Assembly: GCA_902774725.1 (NCBI GenBank) | Contig: CACYJP010000013.1 | Span: 1-40,846 of the forward strand | Reading direction: 5' to 3' | Length of the DNA stretch: 40,846 bases | DNA from: an uncultured Lachnospiraceae bacterium | GTDB taxonomy: Bacteria; Bacillota; Clostridia; Lachnospirales; Lachnospiraceae | Shown: positions 24,777 through 32,027 of the stretch, one piece after another | Layout of the letters: each line of letters starts with the position of its first letter | Position numbering within the stretch: position 1 is the stretch's first letter | Program-made: the position numbers and the translations under genes | The notes under the pieces: model-generated | What the model was told of the DNA's origin: nothing | Database searches by the model: none | What the model saw: the letters and a program-made list of their open reading frames with translations, nothing else

Positions 24777-26030
24777 TTATGAATTAAGTCTATGGATAGA
24801 GGATCCACAATTAGAACAGTAGAACGCGTTAAATCTATTTGCAGCACCGCAGTTTGGACATCGAACCATCTGATTACGGAAGTTTCGAGGCGCCGGATTT
24901 GAAGTGGCTGGTCTTCCATAAATATCTGTCTGAGTCTGATTGTATTCGGACTGGTTATATCCGGCCTGAGCATTTCCTGCGTAAGAATTTTCCGGTTGAG
25001 CAAACTGAGCTTGCTGCGGAACGTACTGAGTCTGAGTCTGCTGTGGAGCATATGGTGACTGAGTCTGCTGTGGAGCATATGGTGACTGGGCTTGCTGCGG
25101 AGCATATGGTGACTGGGCTTGCTGTGGAGCATACTGTGACTGAGTCTGTTGCGGAGCATACGGACTTGGTCCGCCTTGCTCTCCATATGCAGGACCGGTT
25201 GTTCCATAATTATAACCGCCATATGTAGGAGCCTGATAACCACCGAATTCCTGATATGGATTTGCTTCGGGGCCTATCCAGTAGCCTCTGTATTTTGGTG
25301 CTATATACATAGCCTGATTATTTTTCTTTGCAAAATGAATTCTTATAATAGTAAAGATATCTGCGATAACTACAAATGTAAGGAATACGTATTTTAGAGT
25401 CTGATTTCCGGTAAACAGACAGAAATCATAGAATCCGTGAAGAGAGGAAGCAATCACAAATCCAAGCAGAAGATTGGTTCTACAGCCGGACCTGTCTCCA
25501 TAAGACTTTGCGTACTTAGCATTTCCGTAATAATATCCCATAAAGATCGCACACATAGCGTGAAGAGGGATAGCAAGAAGACCTCTCTGTATTCCAAGAT
25601 GAATGGCAGCAGAGCTGTTGCCGGTCATCATTTTTTCAGATATAAGGTATAGTATATTTTCTGTCGCGGCAAATCCCATTGAACCGAAGAGACAATAAAC
25701 GATACCATCGAACTTATAGTTAAAATGTCTGTTTCTCCAGGTGAGAATCCGCGCTGCGAGGAACTTGAAAAATTCCTCGAAAATAGCGACGCCAAGGAAT
25801 GCATATACAAACCAGTAAACATAGAAATTAACACCACCAAATATAGCTTGCAGGATTTTATCCGCGAGCCACTCAAACAGCATCGAAGGAATACATGAAA
25901 GAATACCGAGTCCAAAGATCGCAAGCAGAAGCCCAATAGGCTCTTTTTCATGATTATCCTGAAGGTAGATGTATATCATGAGGGCTATAGCCGGTAAAAT
26001 AGCAATACCGATAATAATTATATTCTCCAA
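24777..26030 (-). CDS. PrsW-family intramembrane metalloprotease with 9-residue repeats and zinc ribbon
   Basis: Residues 1-232 form a multi-helix membrane domain with the PrsW motifs IFEEFFK (E85, E86), GFAATENILYL (E124), IPLHAMCAI (H157) and SSLHGFYDF (H198, D202). In Bacillus, PrsW starts cleavage of the anti-sigma factor RsiW. The remainder is unusual. Residues 289-342 carry six copies of a 9-residue unit (SPYAPQQTQ and variants). The protein ends in a zinc ribbon (CPNCG ... CSNCG, C391-C408). The start is TTG at 26030, 8 bases after AAGGAG; a nearer ATG at 26035 is out of frame. No sigma/anti-sigma pair is adjacent, so the substrate is unknown. The PTE-family gene lies 11 bases upstream. 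Confidence 0.87.
   Translation of the reverse strand: MENIIIIGIAILPAIALMIYIYLQDNHEKEPIGLLLAIFGLGILSCIPSMLFEWLADKILQAIFGGVNFYVYWFVYAFLGVAIFEEFFKFLAARILTWRNRHFNYKFDGIVYCLFGSMGFAATENILYLISEKMMTGNSSAAIHLGIQRGLLAIPLHAMCAIFMGYYYGNAKYAKSYGDRSGCRTNLLLGFVIASSLHGFYDFCLFTGNQTLKYVFLTFVVIADIFTIIRIHFAKKNNQAMYIAPKYRGYWIGPEANPYQEFGGYQAPTYGGYNYGTTGPAYGEQGGPSPYAPQQTQSQYAPQQAQSPYAPQQAQSPYAPQQTQSPYAPQQTQTQYVPQQAQFAQPENSYAGNAQAGYNQSEYNQTQTDIYGRPATSNPAPRNFRNQMVRCPNCGAANRFNAFYCSNCGSSIHRLNS
25005..25166 (-). repeat. 27-bp coding repeats in the PrsW-like gene
   Basis: Six in-frame 27-bp units encode SPYAPQQTQ or close variants (SQYAPQQAQ, TQYVPQQAQ). Near-identity at DNA level in the middle copies suggests recent expansion by slippage or unequal crossing-over. 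They produce long antisense open frames that are not genes. Confidence 0.9.
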
Positions 26031-26041
26031 AACATTTCTCC

Positions 26042-26902
26042 TTATTTAAAAATCCTTTTTGGATTATCTATCAACACTGTATTAATTTCATCATCTGTTA
26101 TACCCAGCTTTTTAAGCTTTGGGATAAATGTCTCAAAAAGATGAACATATCCATAACTGCCACAGCTCTTTAGGTCCTGTCGTCTGCAGATGTCTGTGGA
26201 AAGAAGGATATTTGGCAGATATCCCCAGTCCCGTACGAGCTTAAATACACCAGCCCTGTAATCATCTCTCTGGACAGAGGTTTTTCCAACCATATCCAAA
26301 CCGATATTAACACCTGTCTTCAGAATGCTTAATAATACTTCTTCCGTTGGAAAGAATTCGATATGCCCGATAATGATTTTTTCGGGAAGAACACCTCTGC
26401 TGATAAGAAATTCTGTTTGTTTAATCATCTGTCGACCACGACTCGGGTGAACAGAAACAACGCAGTCGGTTTTTACTGCAGCTATGGCTGCTGCTTCCCA
26501 GGCTTTAAGTTCATATTCGTCAGGACCGTCCGCTGACCAGCCTATCTCACCAATAACGCCGGCCTTTATGTCCGTTCCGTCAATTCCTTCTGTCAGATCG
26601 CGGATATATATATGGGTAAGTTCTTCAACAGATCTGTCAGAGACGTATGGCTTTACATATGGTTCTATATAATAACCGGTTGAAGAAACAATATTTATGC
26701 CGGTTTCCTTCATCAATCGGGAGGTATACTGAACATCTCTTCCCATCGACTGATTGGTCAGGTCAATTATATTTCTGACGCCGCACCTGTAGAACATTTT
26801 AAGGTCGCTGACCAGCTCATCAAAAGAGTCTGTGTCCAGATCTCCGGGAGAAAGATTAATTGACATATGTTCGTGTGTTAATGTGATACCATCTAATAAC
26901 AT
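26042..26902 (-). CDS. Phosphotriesterase-family metal-dependent hydrolase
   Basis: The 286-residue TIM-barrel protein has the metal ligands of the phosphotriesterase/Php group. These are THEHM (H10, H12), a glutamate in GVIGEIGW where classical enzymes have a carboxylated lysine, CVVSVHPSRG, IIGHIEF and LLSTDIC. The natural substrate cannot be deduced; members hydrolyse lactones, phosphoesters and other compounds. AAGGA precedes the ATG by 10 bases. It is the first gene of a two-gene unit with the PrsW-like gene and is divergent from the alcohol dehydrogenase gene across 166 bases. Confidence 0.85.
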   Translation of the reverse strand: MLLDGITLTHEHMSINLSPGDLDTDSFDELVSDLKMFYRCGVRNIIDLTNQSMGRDVQYTSRLMKETGINIVSSTGYYIEPYVKPYVSDRSVEELTHIYIRDLTEGIDGTDIKAGVIGEIGWSADGPDEYELKAWEAAAIAAVKTDCVVSVHPSRGRQMIKQTEFLISRGVLPEKIIIGHIEFFPTEEVLLSILKTGVNIGLDMVGKTSVQRDDYRAGVFKLVRDWGYLPNILLSTDICRRQDLKSCGSYGYVHLFETFIPKLKKLGITDDEINTVLIDNPKRIFK

Positions 26903-26985
26903 TTTCTTAATCCTTAAAATGTGTATAACTTATCTATCCAACGACAAGGATACAACATTTTTGCATATTCGGCAAATGTTAATGG

Positions 26986-27014
26986 TTCTCATAAACTGTT
27001 AACTGTGCTATGAT
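26986..27014 (+). promoter_or_regulatory. Probable promoter of the alcohol dehydrogenase gene
   Basis: TTCTCA (26986-26991), 17 bases, TATGAT (27009-27014) preceded by TGC (extended -10). Confidence 0.55.
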
Positions 27015-27068
27015 GAAAAAAGTAGAGCAAAACATATATATAATGTCTATTTGAAATAAGGAAATAAA

Positions 27069-28259
27069 ATGTATACAGAAGTAATAAATGAAGAAAATGC
27101 AGTGCTTCATCATGCGAAGGATATAGCACGCCTCGGAAGAAGAGCACTTATCCTTACCGGAAAGAATTCTTCAAAGCAAAACGGTTCATTGATGGAGCTT
27201 GAGAAGGTTCTACGGGATACAGAAACGGAATACGAGGTTTTTGATCGCATAGAAGAAAATCCATCGGTTGAGACAATTCTTGAGGCTAGAGATATCGGCG
27301 TTAGTAAGGGTGCCGATATGTGTATCGGTCTTGGTGGTGGTTCACCTATGGATGCGGCAAAGGCTATTTCAATACTGCTTTATAATAGTGATAAGGGAGC
27401 TGACTTTTTATATCAAAAGCCGGATCGGGAATATGTTGATGAAAATGGTCATACGCTGGCGTATCCGGTCATTGCGATACCTACAACCTGCGGAACAGGT
27501 TCGGAGGTCACAGGTGTTTCGGTATTGACAAGGCATGATTTACGTACGAAAAAGTCTATTCCACACATTTTATATCCTGATATTGCACTGCTGGATCCGA
27601 GGTATCTGATGTATGCGCCCTTTGAGGTTTTGAGAAATACGGCGATAGATACCATGTCACATCTGTTAGAAAGCTATATAAATACAAAGGCTACAGTTCA
27701 GTCAAAGAGTCTCGTTATTGAAGGGCTGAAGCTTTGGAGCAGGGGAAAGGATGTAATACTCGGAAAGCGTCGGGTAGGTTATACAAAGGATGAACATATA
27801 GGAAATATATCTGATTACGTGAAGAGAAAAACAGATCCTGATAAGGCTGAGGCAGACATGGTGACAGATCTGAAGATACTCGGAGATATGCTTACCGCAT
27901 CAAATATAGCAGGACAGGCAATTGCGATTACCGGAACATCTCTTCCACACGCTCTTAGCTATAGATTGACCTACCAGGCGGGCATAGCACATGGTCCGGC
28001 TACCGGTATCTTTCAACCGGGTTTTATGAGATATGCAGATGAGAGAACGAGAGATAGACTGCTTAGAGCGATGGATTTCGTTGATCTAGACAGCTTTGCA
28101 AGGTTTTTGGGAAAATCTTGTGATATTAGAGGCATAAGTGATATAGACTATGGTATAATAGTGGAGAATTCTATAAAGGATATACTTAAGGAGCCGGCAA
28201 GGATAGAAAAGGTTCCTTATCCTGTAAATAGAGAGGTTCTTGAAAATATAGTAACTTAG
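27069..28259 (+). CDS. Iron-containing alcohol dehydrogenase
   Basis: A group III NAD(P)-dependent dehydrogenase that interconverts an alcohol and an aldehyde or ketone. The nucleotide site GLGGGSPMDAAKA is at residues 88-100 and is followed by IPTTCGTGSEVT. Metal ligands fit D194 and H198 (AIDTMSHLLESY), H294 (SLPHALSY) and H308 (GIAHGPATG). A polar insertion of about 20 residues follows residue 240 (HIGNISDYVKRKTDPDKAEA), longer than in common FucO/AdhB forms. The length is 396. AAGGAA lies before the ATG. The substrate is not predictable from this sequence. Confidence 0.92.
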   Translation: MYTEVINEENAVLHHAKDIARLGRRALILTGKNSSKQNGSLMELEKVLRDTETEYEVFDRIEENPSVETILEARDIGVSKGADMCIGLGGGSPMDAAKAISILLYNSDKGADFLYQKPDREYVDENGHTLAYPVIAIPTTCGTGSEVTGVSVLTRHDLRTKKSIPHILYPDIALLDPRYLMYAPFEVLRNTAIDTMSHLLESYINTKATVQSKSLVIEGLKLWSRGKDVILGKRRVGYTKDEHIGNISDYVKRKTDPDKAEADMVTDLKILGDMLTASNIAGQAIAITGTSLPHALSYRLTYQAGIAHGPATGIFQPGFMRYADERTRDRLLRAMDFVDLDSFARFLGKSCDIRGISDIDYGIIVENSIKDILKEPARIEKVPYPVNREVLENIVT

Positions 28260-28289
28260 ATAAATAGGAAATGCGAAAGGAGCTTTATT

Positions 28290-28691
28290 ATGGCATGTTT
28301 TTTAGTTTCAGCGGCAGAGGCTGTAGTAGTTACAGTAGCTGAGAAGGCACAAAAGAAAGCAGAAGAGCAAAAAGTTGAGAGCGGAGAGGTTAGTGTAGAG
28401 GACAGCTTCCACGTTCCATTTAGCAGAAAGCTTAAATGGCTTAGAAATATGCTGTGGGGCGGTGCATTTCTTCTGTTATTTGAGCATATATGGCATGGAG
28501 AGGTTCAGCCATTCTTCCCATTCCTTACAGCAATGGAAAGCTCGGCAGATACAGTGGAGATGCTGAAAGAGATGGCTACGGTCGGTGTAACAATGGCACT
28601 TCTTGTAACTGCGGTTTGGGGAGTAATGTGTTTTGTAACATCAGCTATTGAAAAGAGAGTAAGAAGCGAAAGAACATCAGTAGAAGGATAA
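28290..28691 (+). CDS. Conserved small membrane protein (first of a pair)
   Basis: This 133-residue protein begins MACFLVSAAEAVVVTVAEKA and has a charged segment, then PFSRKLKWLRNMLWGGAFLL and two or three membrane helices with a conserved-looking EHIWHGEVQPFFPFLTA loop. I recognise this as the kind of protein found as a pair with the next gene in many Firmicutes, but know of no function. A strong AAAGGAG site lies before the ATG. The next gene starts 10 bases later, so they should be co-expressed. Confidence 0.75.
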   Translation: MACFLVSAAEAVVVTVAEKAQKKAEEQKVESGEVSVEDSFHVPFSRKLKWLRNMLWGGAFLLLFEHIWHGEVQPFFPFLTAMESSADTVEMLKEMATVGVTMALLVTAVWGVMCFVTSAIEKRVRSERTSVEG

Positions 28692-28701
28692 GAGGATTAA
28701 T

Positions 28702-29022
28702 ATGACTTTATTATTAACAGTATTTACTGCGGTATTTGTAACAGTAAAGTGGTATACAAGAAAGGATGATTCCTTACAGCTTGGATTCTTGATTTTCATG
28801 CTCTGGGGTGCATCCATTATGTGGTTGGTAGATGCTGTATTTGAGTACATAGAGCTTAGAGCAGAGTATTTTACTCCTTCAGCAGAGGATATGCTCAATG
28901 ATAGTTTTCTTGGACTTTCTGTTATAGCACTTGCACTTGTTGTATGGCTTGTAAGACTTCTGATCACCGATCCCAAGGGCGTTGTCAGAGACAGTTTAAG
29001 GAAACAGGCCGAAGATTTTTGA
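28702..29022 (+). CDS. Conserved small membrane protein (second of a pair)
   Basis: The 106-residue product has three predicted membrane helices (about residues 1-15, 27-47 and 71-92) and the acidic loop EYIELRAEYFTPSAEDMLND between them. AAGAGGA precedes the ATG. Its tight coupling to the preceding gene suggests a two-component membrane complex. The function is unknown. No terminator with a GC stem is visible between this gene and the tRNA promoter at 29101. Confidence 0.75.
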   Translation: MTLLLTVFTAVFVTVKWYTRKDDSLQLGFLIFMLWGASIMWLVDAVFEYIELRAEYFTPSAEDMLNDSFLGLSVIALALVVWLVRLLITDPKGVVRDSLRKQAEDF

Positions 29023-29100
29023 CACTTTTGTTAAAAATTAATAAAAATCGGACATTTTTTGTAAAATATCAATAAATTTATAAAAACGGCAAAAAAAATG

Positions 29101-29129
29101 TTGCAATTAAAAAATGTTTGTAATATACT
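29101..29129 (+). promoter_or_regulatory. tRNA-Lys promoter
   Basis: TTGCAA (29101-29106), 17 bases, TATACT (29124-29129). The predicted 40-base leader contains a duplicated GTACTTTT-C/T-AGTAC unit (29136-29164). Confidence 0.7.
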
Positions 29130-29175
29130 ATGCAAGTACTTTTCAGTACGGTACTTTTTAGTACGCCGTTTTTAC

Positions 29176-29248
29176 GGGCCGCTAGCTCATTTGGTAGAGC
29201 ACCTGACTCTTAATCAGGGTGTGCGGGGTTCGAGCCCCCGGCGGCCCA
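29176..29248 (+). tRNA. tRNA-Lys (anticodon CTT)
   Basis: Acceptor GGGCCGC pairs with GCGGCCC, with discriminator A. The D arm is GCTCATTTGGTAGAGC, and the anticodon stem CCTGA/TCAGG encloses CTCTTAA with anticodon CTT. T stem CGGGG/CCCCG has loop TTCGAGC. The CCA end is not encoded (ACT follows). Confidence 0.96.
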
Positions 29249-29300
29249 CTCCGGGAGGGCTGAGGACTTTGTTTAGCAAGGTTTTTGGCCTTTTCTTTAT

Positions 29301-29567
29301 ATTAATGAGGTTATGCTATCGTCAAACCCATTTCGCTTCGCGAAATTCCTGTTTGACGATGATGAGGCTTCGCCTCATATAGAAAATAAAAATCACCAAA
29401 CTCTCAGTAAGCAAGCTTTCACGAGTCTGGTGCTTTTTATTTTCTGCATAAACTCATTAATCACAAATTGTCAAACAAGAGGCTCAAAGAGCCGGAAGAC
29501 TGCCGAAGGCAGGATTGTTTGACGACTGCATGAACCCATTAATCAAAGGCGAAGCCTTATCATCGTC
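29301..29567. mobile_element. Multi-hairpin element with terminal inverted repeats, no coding capacity
   Basis: The 428-base gap from tRNA-Lys to the next gene is dominated by nested palindromes. A left arm (29301-29327) and a right arm (29517-29543) are 27-bp inverted repeats with 22 matches, sharing GTTTGACGA at the inner side and CATTAAT at the outer side. Inside are ATTTCGC-TTC-GCGAAAT (29330-29346), ATGAGGC-TTC-GCCTCAT (29362-29378), a long stem 29381-29445, and GTCAAACAA/TTGTTTGAC (29470-29478/29515-29523) enclosing GGCTC-AAA-GAGCC and CTGCC-GAA-GGCAG. AAGGC-GAA-GCCTT (29546-29558) follows. It resembles a MITE- or REP-type element, or a large structured RNA. Confidence 0.6.
29394..29445. 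terminator. Terminator-like stem within the element
   Basis: CACCA (29394-29398) pairs with TGGTG (29428-29432), with ACTC/GAGT further in, and the stem is followed by CTTTTTATTTTCT. Upstream A-rich bases (29381-29392) pair with the T-rich tail. It may terminate the tRNA-Lys transcript, and perhaps also work in reverse. Confidence 0.55.
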
Positions 29568-29596
29568 CCTCCCCTAATCGTGCAATAATTCCTTCC

Positions 29597-29625
29597 TTGC
29601 AAACTGATATTATATGAAATATAAT
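29597..29625 (+). promoter_or_regulatory. Promoter of the zinc-ribbon membrane protein gene
   Basis: TTGCAA (29597-29602), 17 bases, TATAAT (29620-29625). The leader is about 45 bases and includes AAAGGAGG. Confidence 0.75.
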
Positions 29626-29677
29626 AACAGAAGTTAAAAATCGAAAAATTTTCATCGATTAAAGGAGGTAATTAAGT

Positions 29678-30532
29678 ATGAATTGTCCAAATTGTGGAGC
29701 AGCGCTTCCTGATGGAGCAATGTTTTGTGGAGCTTGTGGTAACAAGATAGTATCACAGCAGATGGGACAGCCGCAGATGCAGCAGATGGGACAGCCACAA
29801 ATGCAGCAAATGGGACAGCCACAGTTCCAGCAGCCACAGATGCAGCCGGGAATGATGCAGCCTGGTATGATGCCAAATGGTATGTATATGCAGCAGCCTA
29901 GTCAGGCAGGTTTTGTTTTTGGAGATATGTGGAGGCTTTTTGCTGAAGGTATTACAAGACCATTTTCAGCAGCAAAGAGCGTTGCTGAAAGAGGTAGAGG
30001 TATACAGGGACTTCTTATTGCTATATTTGGAGCACTTGTAGCATTTTTCCTTATCCTTATACATCTTCCATATGGTAATTATTCAACAGACTCGTACTTT
30101 GGATATAGCTATTCAGTGTATTCGGTTGGTGATAGAGCACTTCAGGCATTTCTTACATTTCTTGTTGTTGCTGCAGTTTATTTACTTACAGCTACAGCAG
30201 GTTATATATTCAGAGATAAGTCAAAGCCACAGTATAGTTTTAAAAACATACTTGGTATGCTTGGATCAGTAACAGTATATCCTCTTTTCGTTGCCGGACT
30301 TGAGTTTATCTTTGGTCTTTTCTCAGCACCGATAGCAGGTACATTTGAAACTGTTATGATAATTATCTGGGTTGGATTCAGCACAGTTGTTCTTAAAGAG
30401 GTGATCGGAGGAACAGAAGAAGGAAAGACAGTTAAGGCTGTTTTCTCAAATGCAGTTGTAATTTGCGGAGTTGCACTCCTTTGTGATCTTATAACACTTG
30501 CAGCAAAGACAAGTGTTGGTATATTGTTCTAA
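29678..30532 (+). CDS. Zinc-ribbon membrane protein with Gln/Met/Pro repeats
   Basis: The 284-residue product starts with a zinc ribbon (C3-x2-C6 and C17-x2-C20). It continues with a low-complexity linker of QMGQPQMQ repeats and MQPGMM units (about residues 28-75). Its C-terminal half has about five membrane helices from residue 110 on, resembling Yip1-type domains. A near-perfect AAAGGAGGT site precedes the ATG, so high expression is likely. The function is unknown. It mirrors the PrsW-like protein at 24777-26030, which has the same parts (membrane domain, Gln/Pro-rich repeats, zinc ribbon) in reverse order. The gene ends with a terminator at 30555-30586. Confidence 0.8.
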   Translation: MNCPNCGAALPDGAMFCGACGNKIVSQQMGQPQMQQMGQPQMQQMGQPQFQQPQMQPGMMQPGMMPNGMYMQQPSQAGFVFGDMWRLFAEGITRPFSAAKSVAERGRGIQGLLIAIFGALVAFFLILIHLPYGNYSTDSYFGYSYSVYSVGDRALQAFLTFLVVAAVYLLTATAGYIFRDKSKPQYSFKNILGMLGSVTVYPLFVAGLEFIFGLFSAPIAGTFETVMIIIWVGFSTVVLKEVIGGTEEGKTVKAVFSNAVVICGVALLCDLITLAAKTSVGILF

Positions 30533-30552
30533 ATAATAATATATGTTAAAAT
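30524..30552 (+). promoter_or_regulatory. Possible mnmE promoter
   Basis: TTGTTC (30524-30529), 17 bases, TAAAAT (30547-30552) preceded by TGT. It would start transcription at about 30559, so that the mnmE leader would be essentially the following hairpin. The -35 lies inside the last codons of the upstream gene. Confidence 0.4.
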
Positions 30553-30554
30553 AT

Positions 30555-30586
30555 CCCCGATTTATAAAGTAAATCGGGGGTTTTTT
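30555..30586 (+). terminator. Terminator hairpin abutting the mnmE start codon
   Basis: CCCCGATTTA (30555-30564) pairs perfectly with TAAATCGGGG (30570-30579), then G and six T (30581-30586). The ATG of mnmE follows at once. The 3' arm GGGGG is also the only possible Shine-Dalgarno sequence for mnmE, so the hairpin would both end the upstream transcript and hide that site. Confidence 0.88.
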
Positions 30587-31966
30587 ATGCTCAAGAATGA
30601 AACCATCTGTGCCGTTTCAACAGGTATGGGCAGGTCGGCAATAGGAATAATTAGGATAAGCGGACCTGATGCAATAGCTGTTTGTGACGGTATATTTAAA
30701 GGTAAAAAAAGAATATCGGAAATGGAGAGCTTTACTGCTGCATTTGGCCGTATAGTTGATGGAGATGAAACTATCGACGAGGCAATTGTGCTTGTAATGA
30801 AAGGGCCTCACACCTATACAACAGAGGATACTGTTGAGATAGATATACATGGTGGAAACCTTGTAGTAAAAAAGGTGATGTCAACTCTTATTAACAGAGG
30901 AGTCAGGGTTGCCGAGCCGGGAGAATTCACAAAGAGAGCTTTTCTTGGTGGAAGAATAGATATGACAGAGGCAGAGGCAGTTATGGATGTTATAGCAGCC
31001 GAAACCGATAGAGCACTTAAGACATCAGTTAATCAGCTGACAGGAAAGCTAAGAGAAGAAATTGTTGATCTTCGCGAAAAGCTACTGTACCAGACAGCTT
31101 TTATTGAGTCTGCGTTAGATGATCCGGAGCATTATAGCTTAGAAGGTTTTCCGGAAAAGCTGAGAGAAGTAGTTAACTCCGTAAATATGAGAATAGATAA
31201 GCTGATCTCAACCTCTGATGAGGGTCGTATCATAAGAGAGGGAATTCGTACGGTAATAGCAGGTAAGCCAAATGTAGGAAAGTCCTCTATGCTTAACAGC
31301 CTGCTTGGTGAAGAGAGAGCGATTGTTACAGACATCGAGGGAACGACAAGAGATACACTGGAAGAATATGTAAATATTGGTGGAGTGCTTCTCAGACTTA
31401 TTGACACAGCCGGAATACGTGATACAGAAGATGTGGTTGAACGTATCGGAGTAGATAAGGCAAAGGAGAGCATAGCTGATGCAGACCTTGTACTCATGCT
31501 TCTTGATATGACACAGGGAATATCATCAGAGGATCAGGAGATATTAAAGTCTCTTTCTGGAAAGAAAACAATTGTTATCTATAACAAGATTGATAAAAAA
31601 GAATCCTTCATCGACGAAGTAAACACAGATGAAGTGGAAAACATTGAAATTAAAAAGGTATATATTTCAGCCAAAACTGGAGAAGGTATAGAAGAACTGA
31701 AACAGCTGATAAGAGATATGTTCCTCAGTTCCGAAATAGACTACGATGACCAGATATATATAACCAGATCAAGACATAAGGCTGCCCTTACAGAAGCAAG
31801 GCAGAGCTTAGAGAAGGTTATAGAAGGAATTGACATGGGAATGGGAGAAGACTTCCTGACTATTGACCTTATGGCGGCTTATGAATCTCTTGGTGAAATA
31901 ATAGGAGAGGTTTTAGAAGACGACCTGGCAGATAAAATCTTTTCAGAATTCTGTATGGGAAAATAA
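30587..31966 (+). CDS. mnmE: tRNA modification GTPase MnmE (TrmE)
   Basis: MnmE is a GTPase that with MnmG makes 5-carboxymethylaminomethyl-uridine at the wobble base of certain tRNAs. It has the N-terminal folate-binding domain (TGMGRSAIGIIRISGPDA), G1 AGKPNVGKSSMLN, G3 DTAGIRDT, G4 NKID and the C-terminal catalytic C456-M-G-K. The length is 459. The start at 30587 agrees with homologues, although it lies directly on the T tract of a terminator. mnmG follows after a terminator and its own promoter, so the two are not a simple operon here. Confidence 0.96.
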   Translation: MLKNETICAVSTGMGRSAIGIIRISGPDAIAVCDGIFKGKKRISEMESFTAAFGRIVDGDETIDEAIVLVMKGPHTYTTEDTVEIDIHGGNLVVKKVMSTLINRGVRVAEPGEFTKRAFLGGRIDMTEAEAVMDVIAAETDRALKTSVNQLTGKLREEIVDLREKLLYQTAFIESALDDPEHYSLEGFPEKLREVVNSVNMRIDKLISTSDEGRIIREGIRTVIAGKPNVGKSSMLNSLLGEERAIVTDIEGTTRDTLEEYVNIGGVLLRLIDTAGIRDTEDVVERIGVDKAKESIADADLVLMLLDMTQGISSEDQEILKSLSGKKTIVIYNKIDKKESFIDEVNTDEVENIEIKKVYISAKTGEGIEELKQLIRDMFLSSEIDYDDQIYITRSRHKAALTEARQSLEKVIEGIDMGMGEDFLTIDLMAAYESLGEIIGEVLEDDLADKIFSEFCMGK

Positions 31967-31979
31967 TGTGGTGAGAAGT

Positions 31980-32027
31980 AAGAGCTCTTCGCGAAGCAAG
32001 TCTTCGCGGGGGGCTTTTCTTTTTTTT
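31980..32027 (+). terminator. Terminator of mnmE
   Basis: AAGAGCTCTTCGCGAAG (31980-31996) pairs with CTTCGCGGGGGGCTTTT (32002-32018) with several G-T pairs, followed by C and eight T (32020-32027). Confidence 0.8.

Noticed and set aside
24839..25228. Long open frames antisense to the PrsW-like gene, with repeated amino-acid units
   Set aside because: They are mirror frames of the 27-bp coding repeats of the minus-strand gene, with no ribosome binding site and no family resemblance.
29098..29382. A 94-codon open frame across tRNA-Lys
   Set aside because: It translates the tRNA itself (giving the familiar GPLAHLVEHLTLNQGVRGSSP type peptide) and has no start signal.
31980..32018. Second copy of the 29.3-kb palindromic element after mnmE, because of the shared TTCGCGAAG
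   Set aside because: Only a short hairpin motif is shared. The stem is followed by eight T and is explained as an ordinary terminator.
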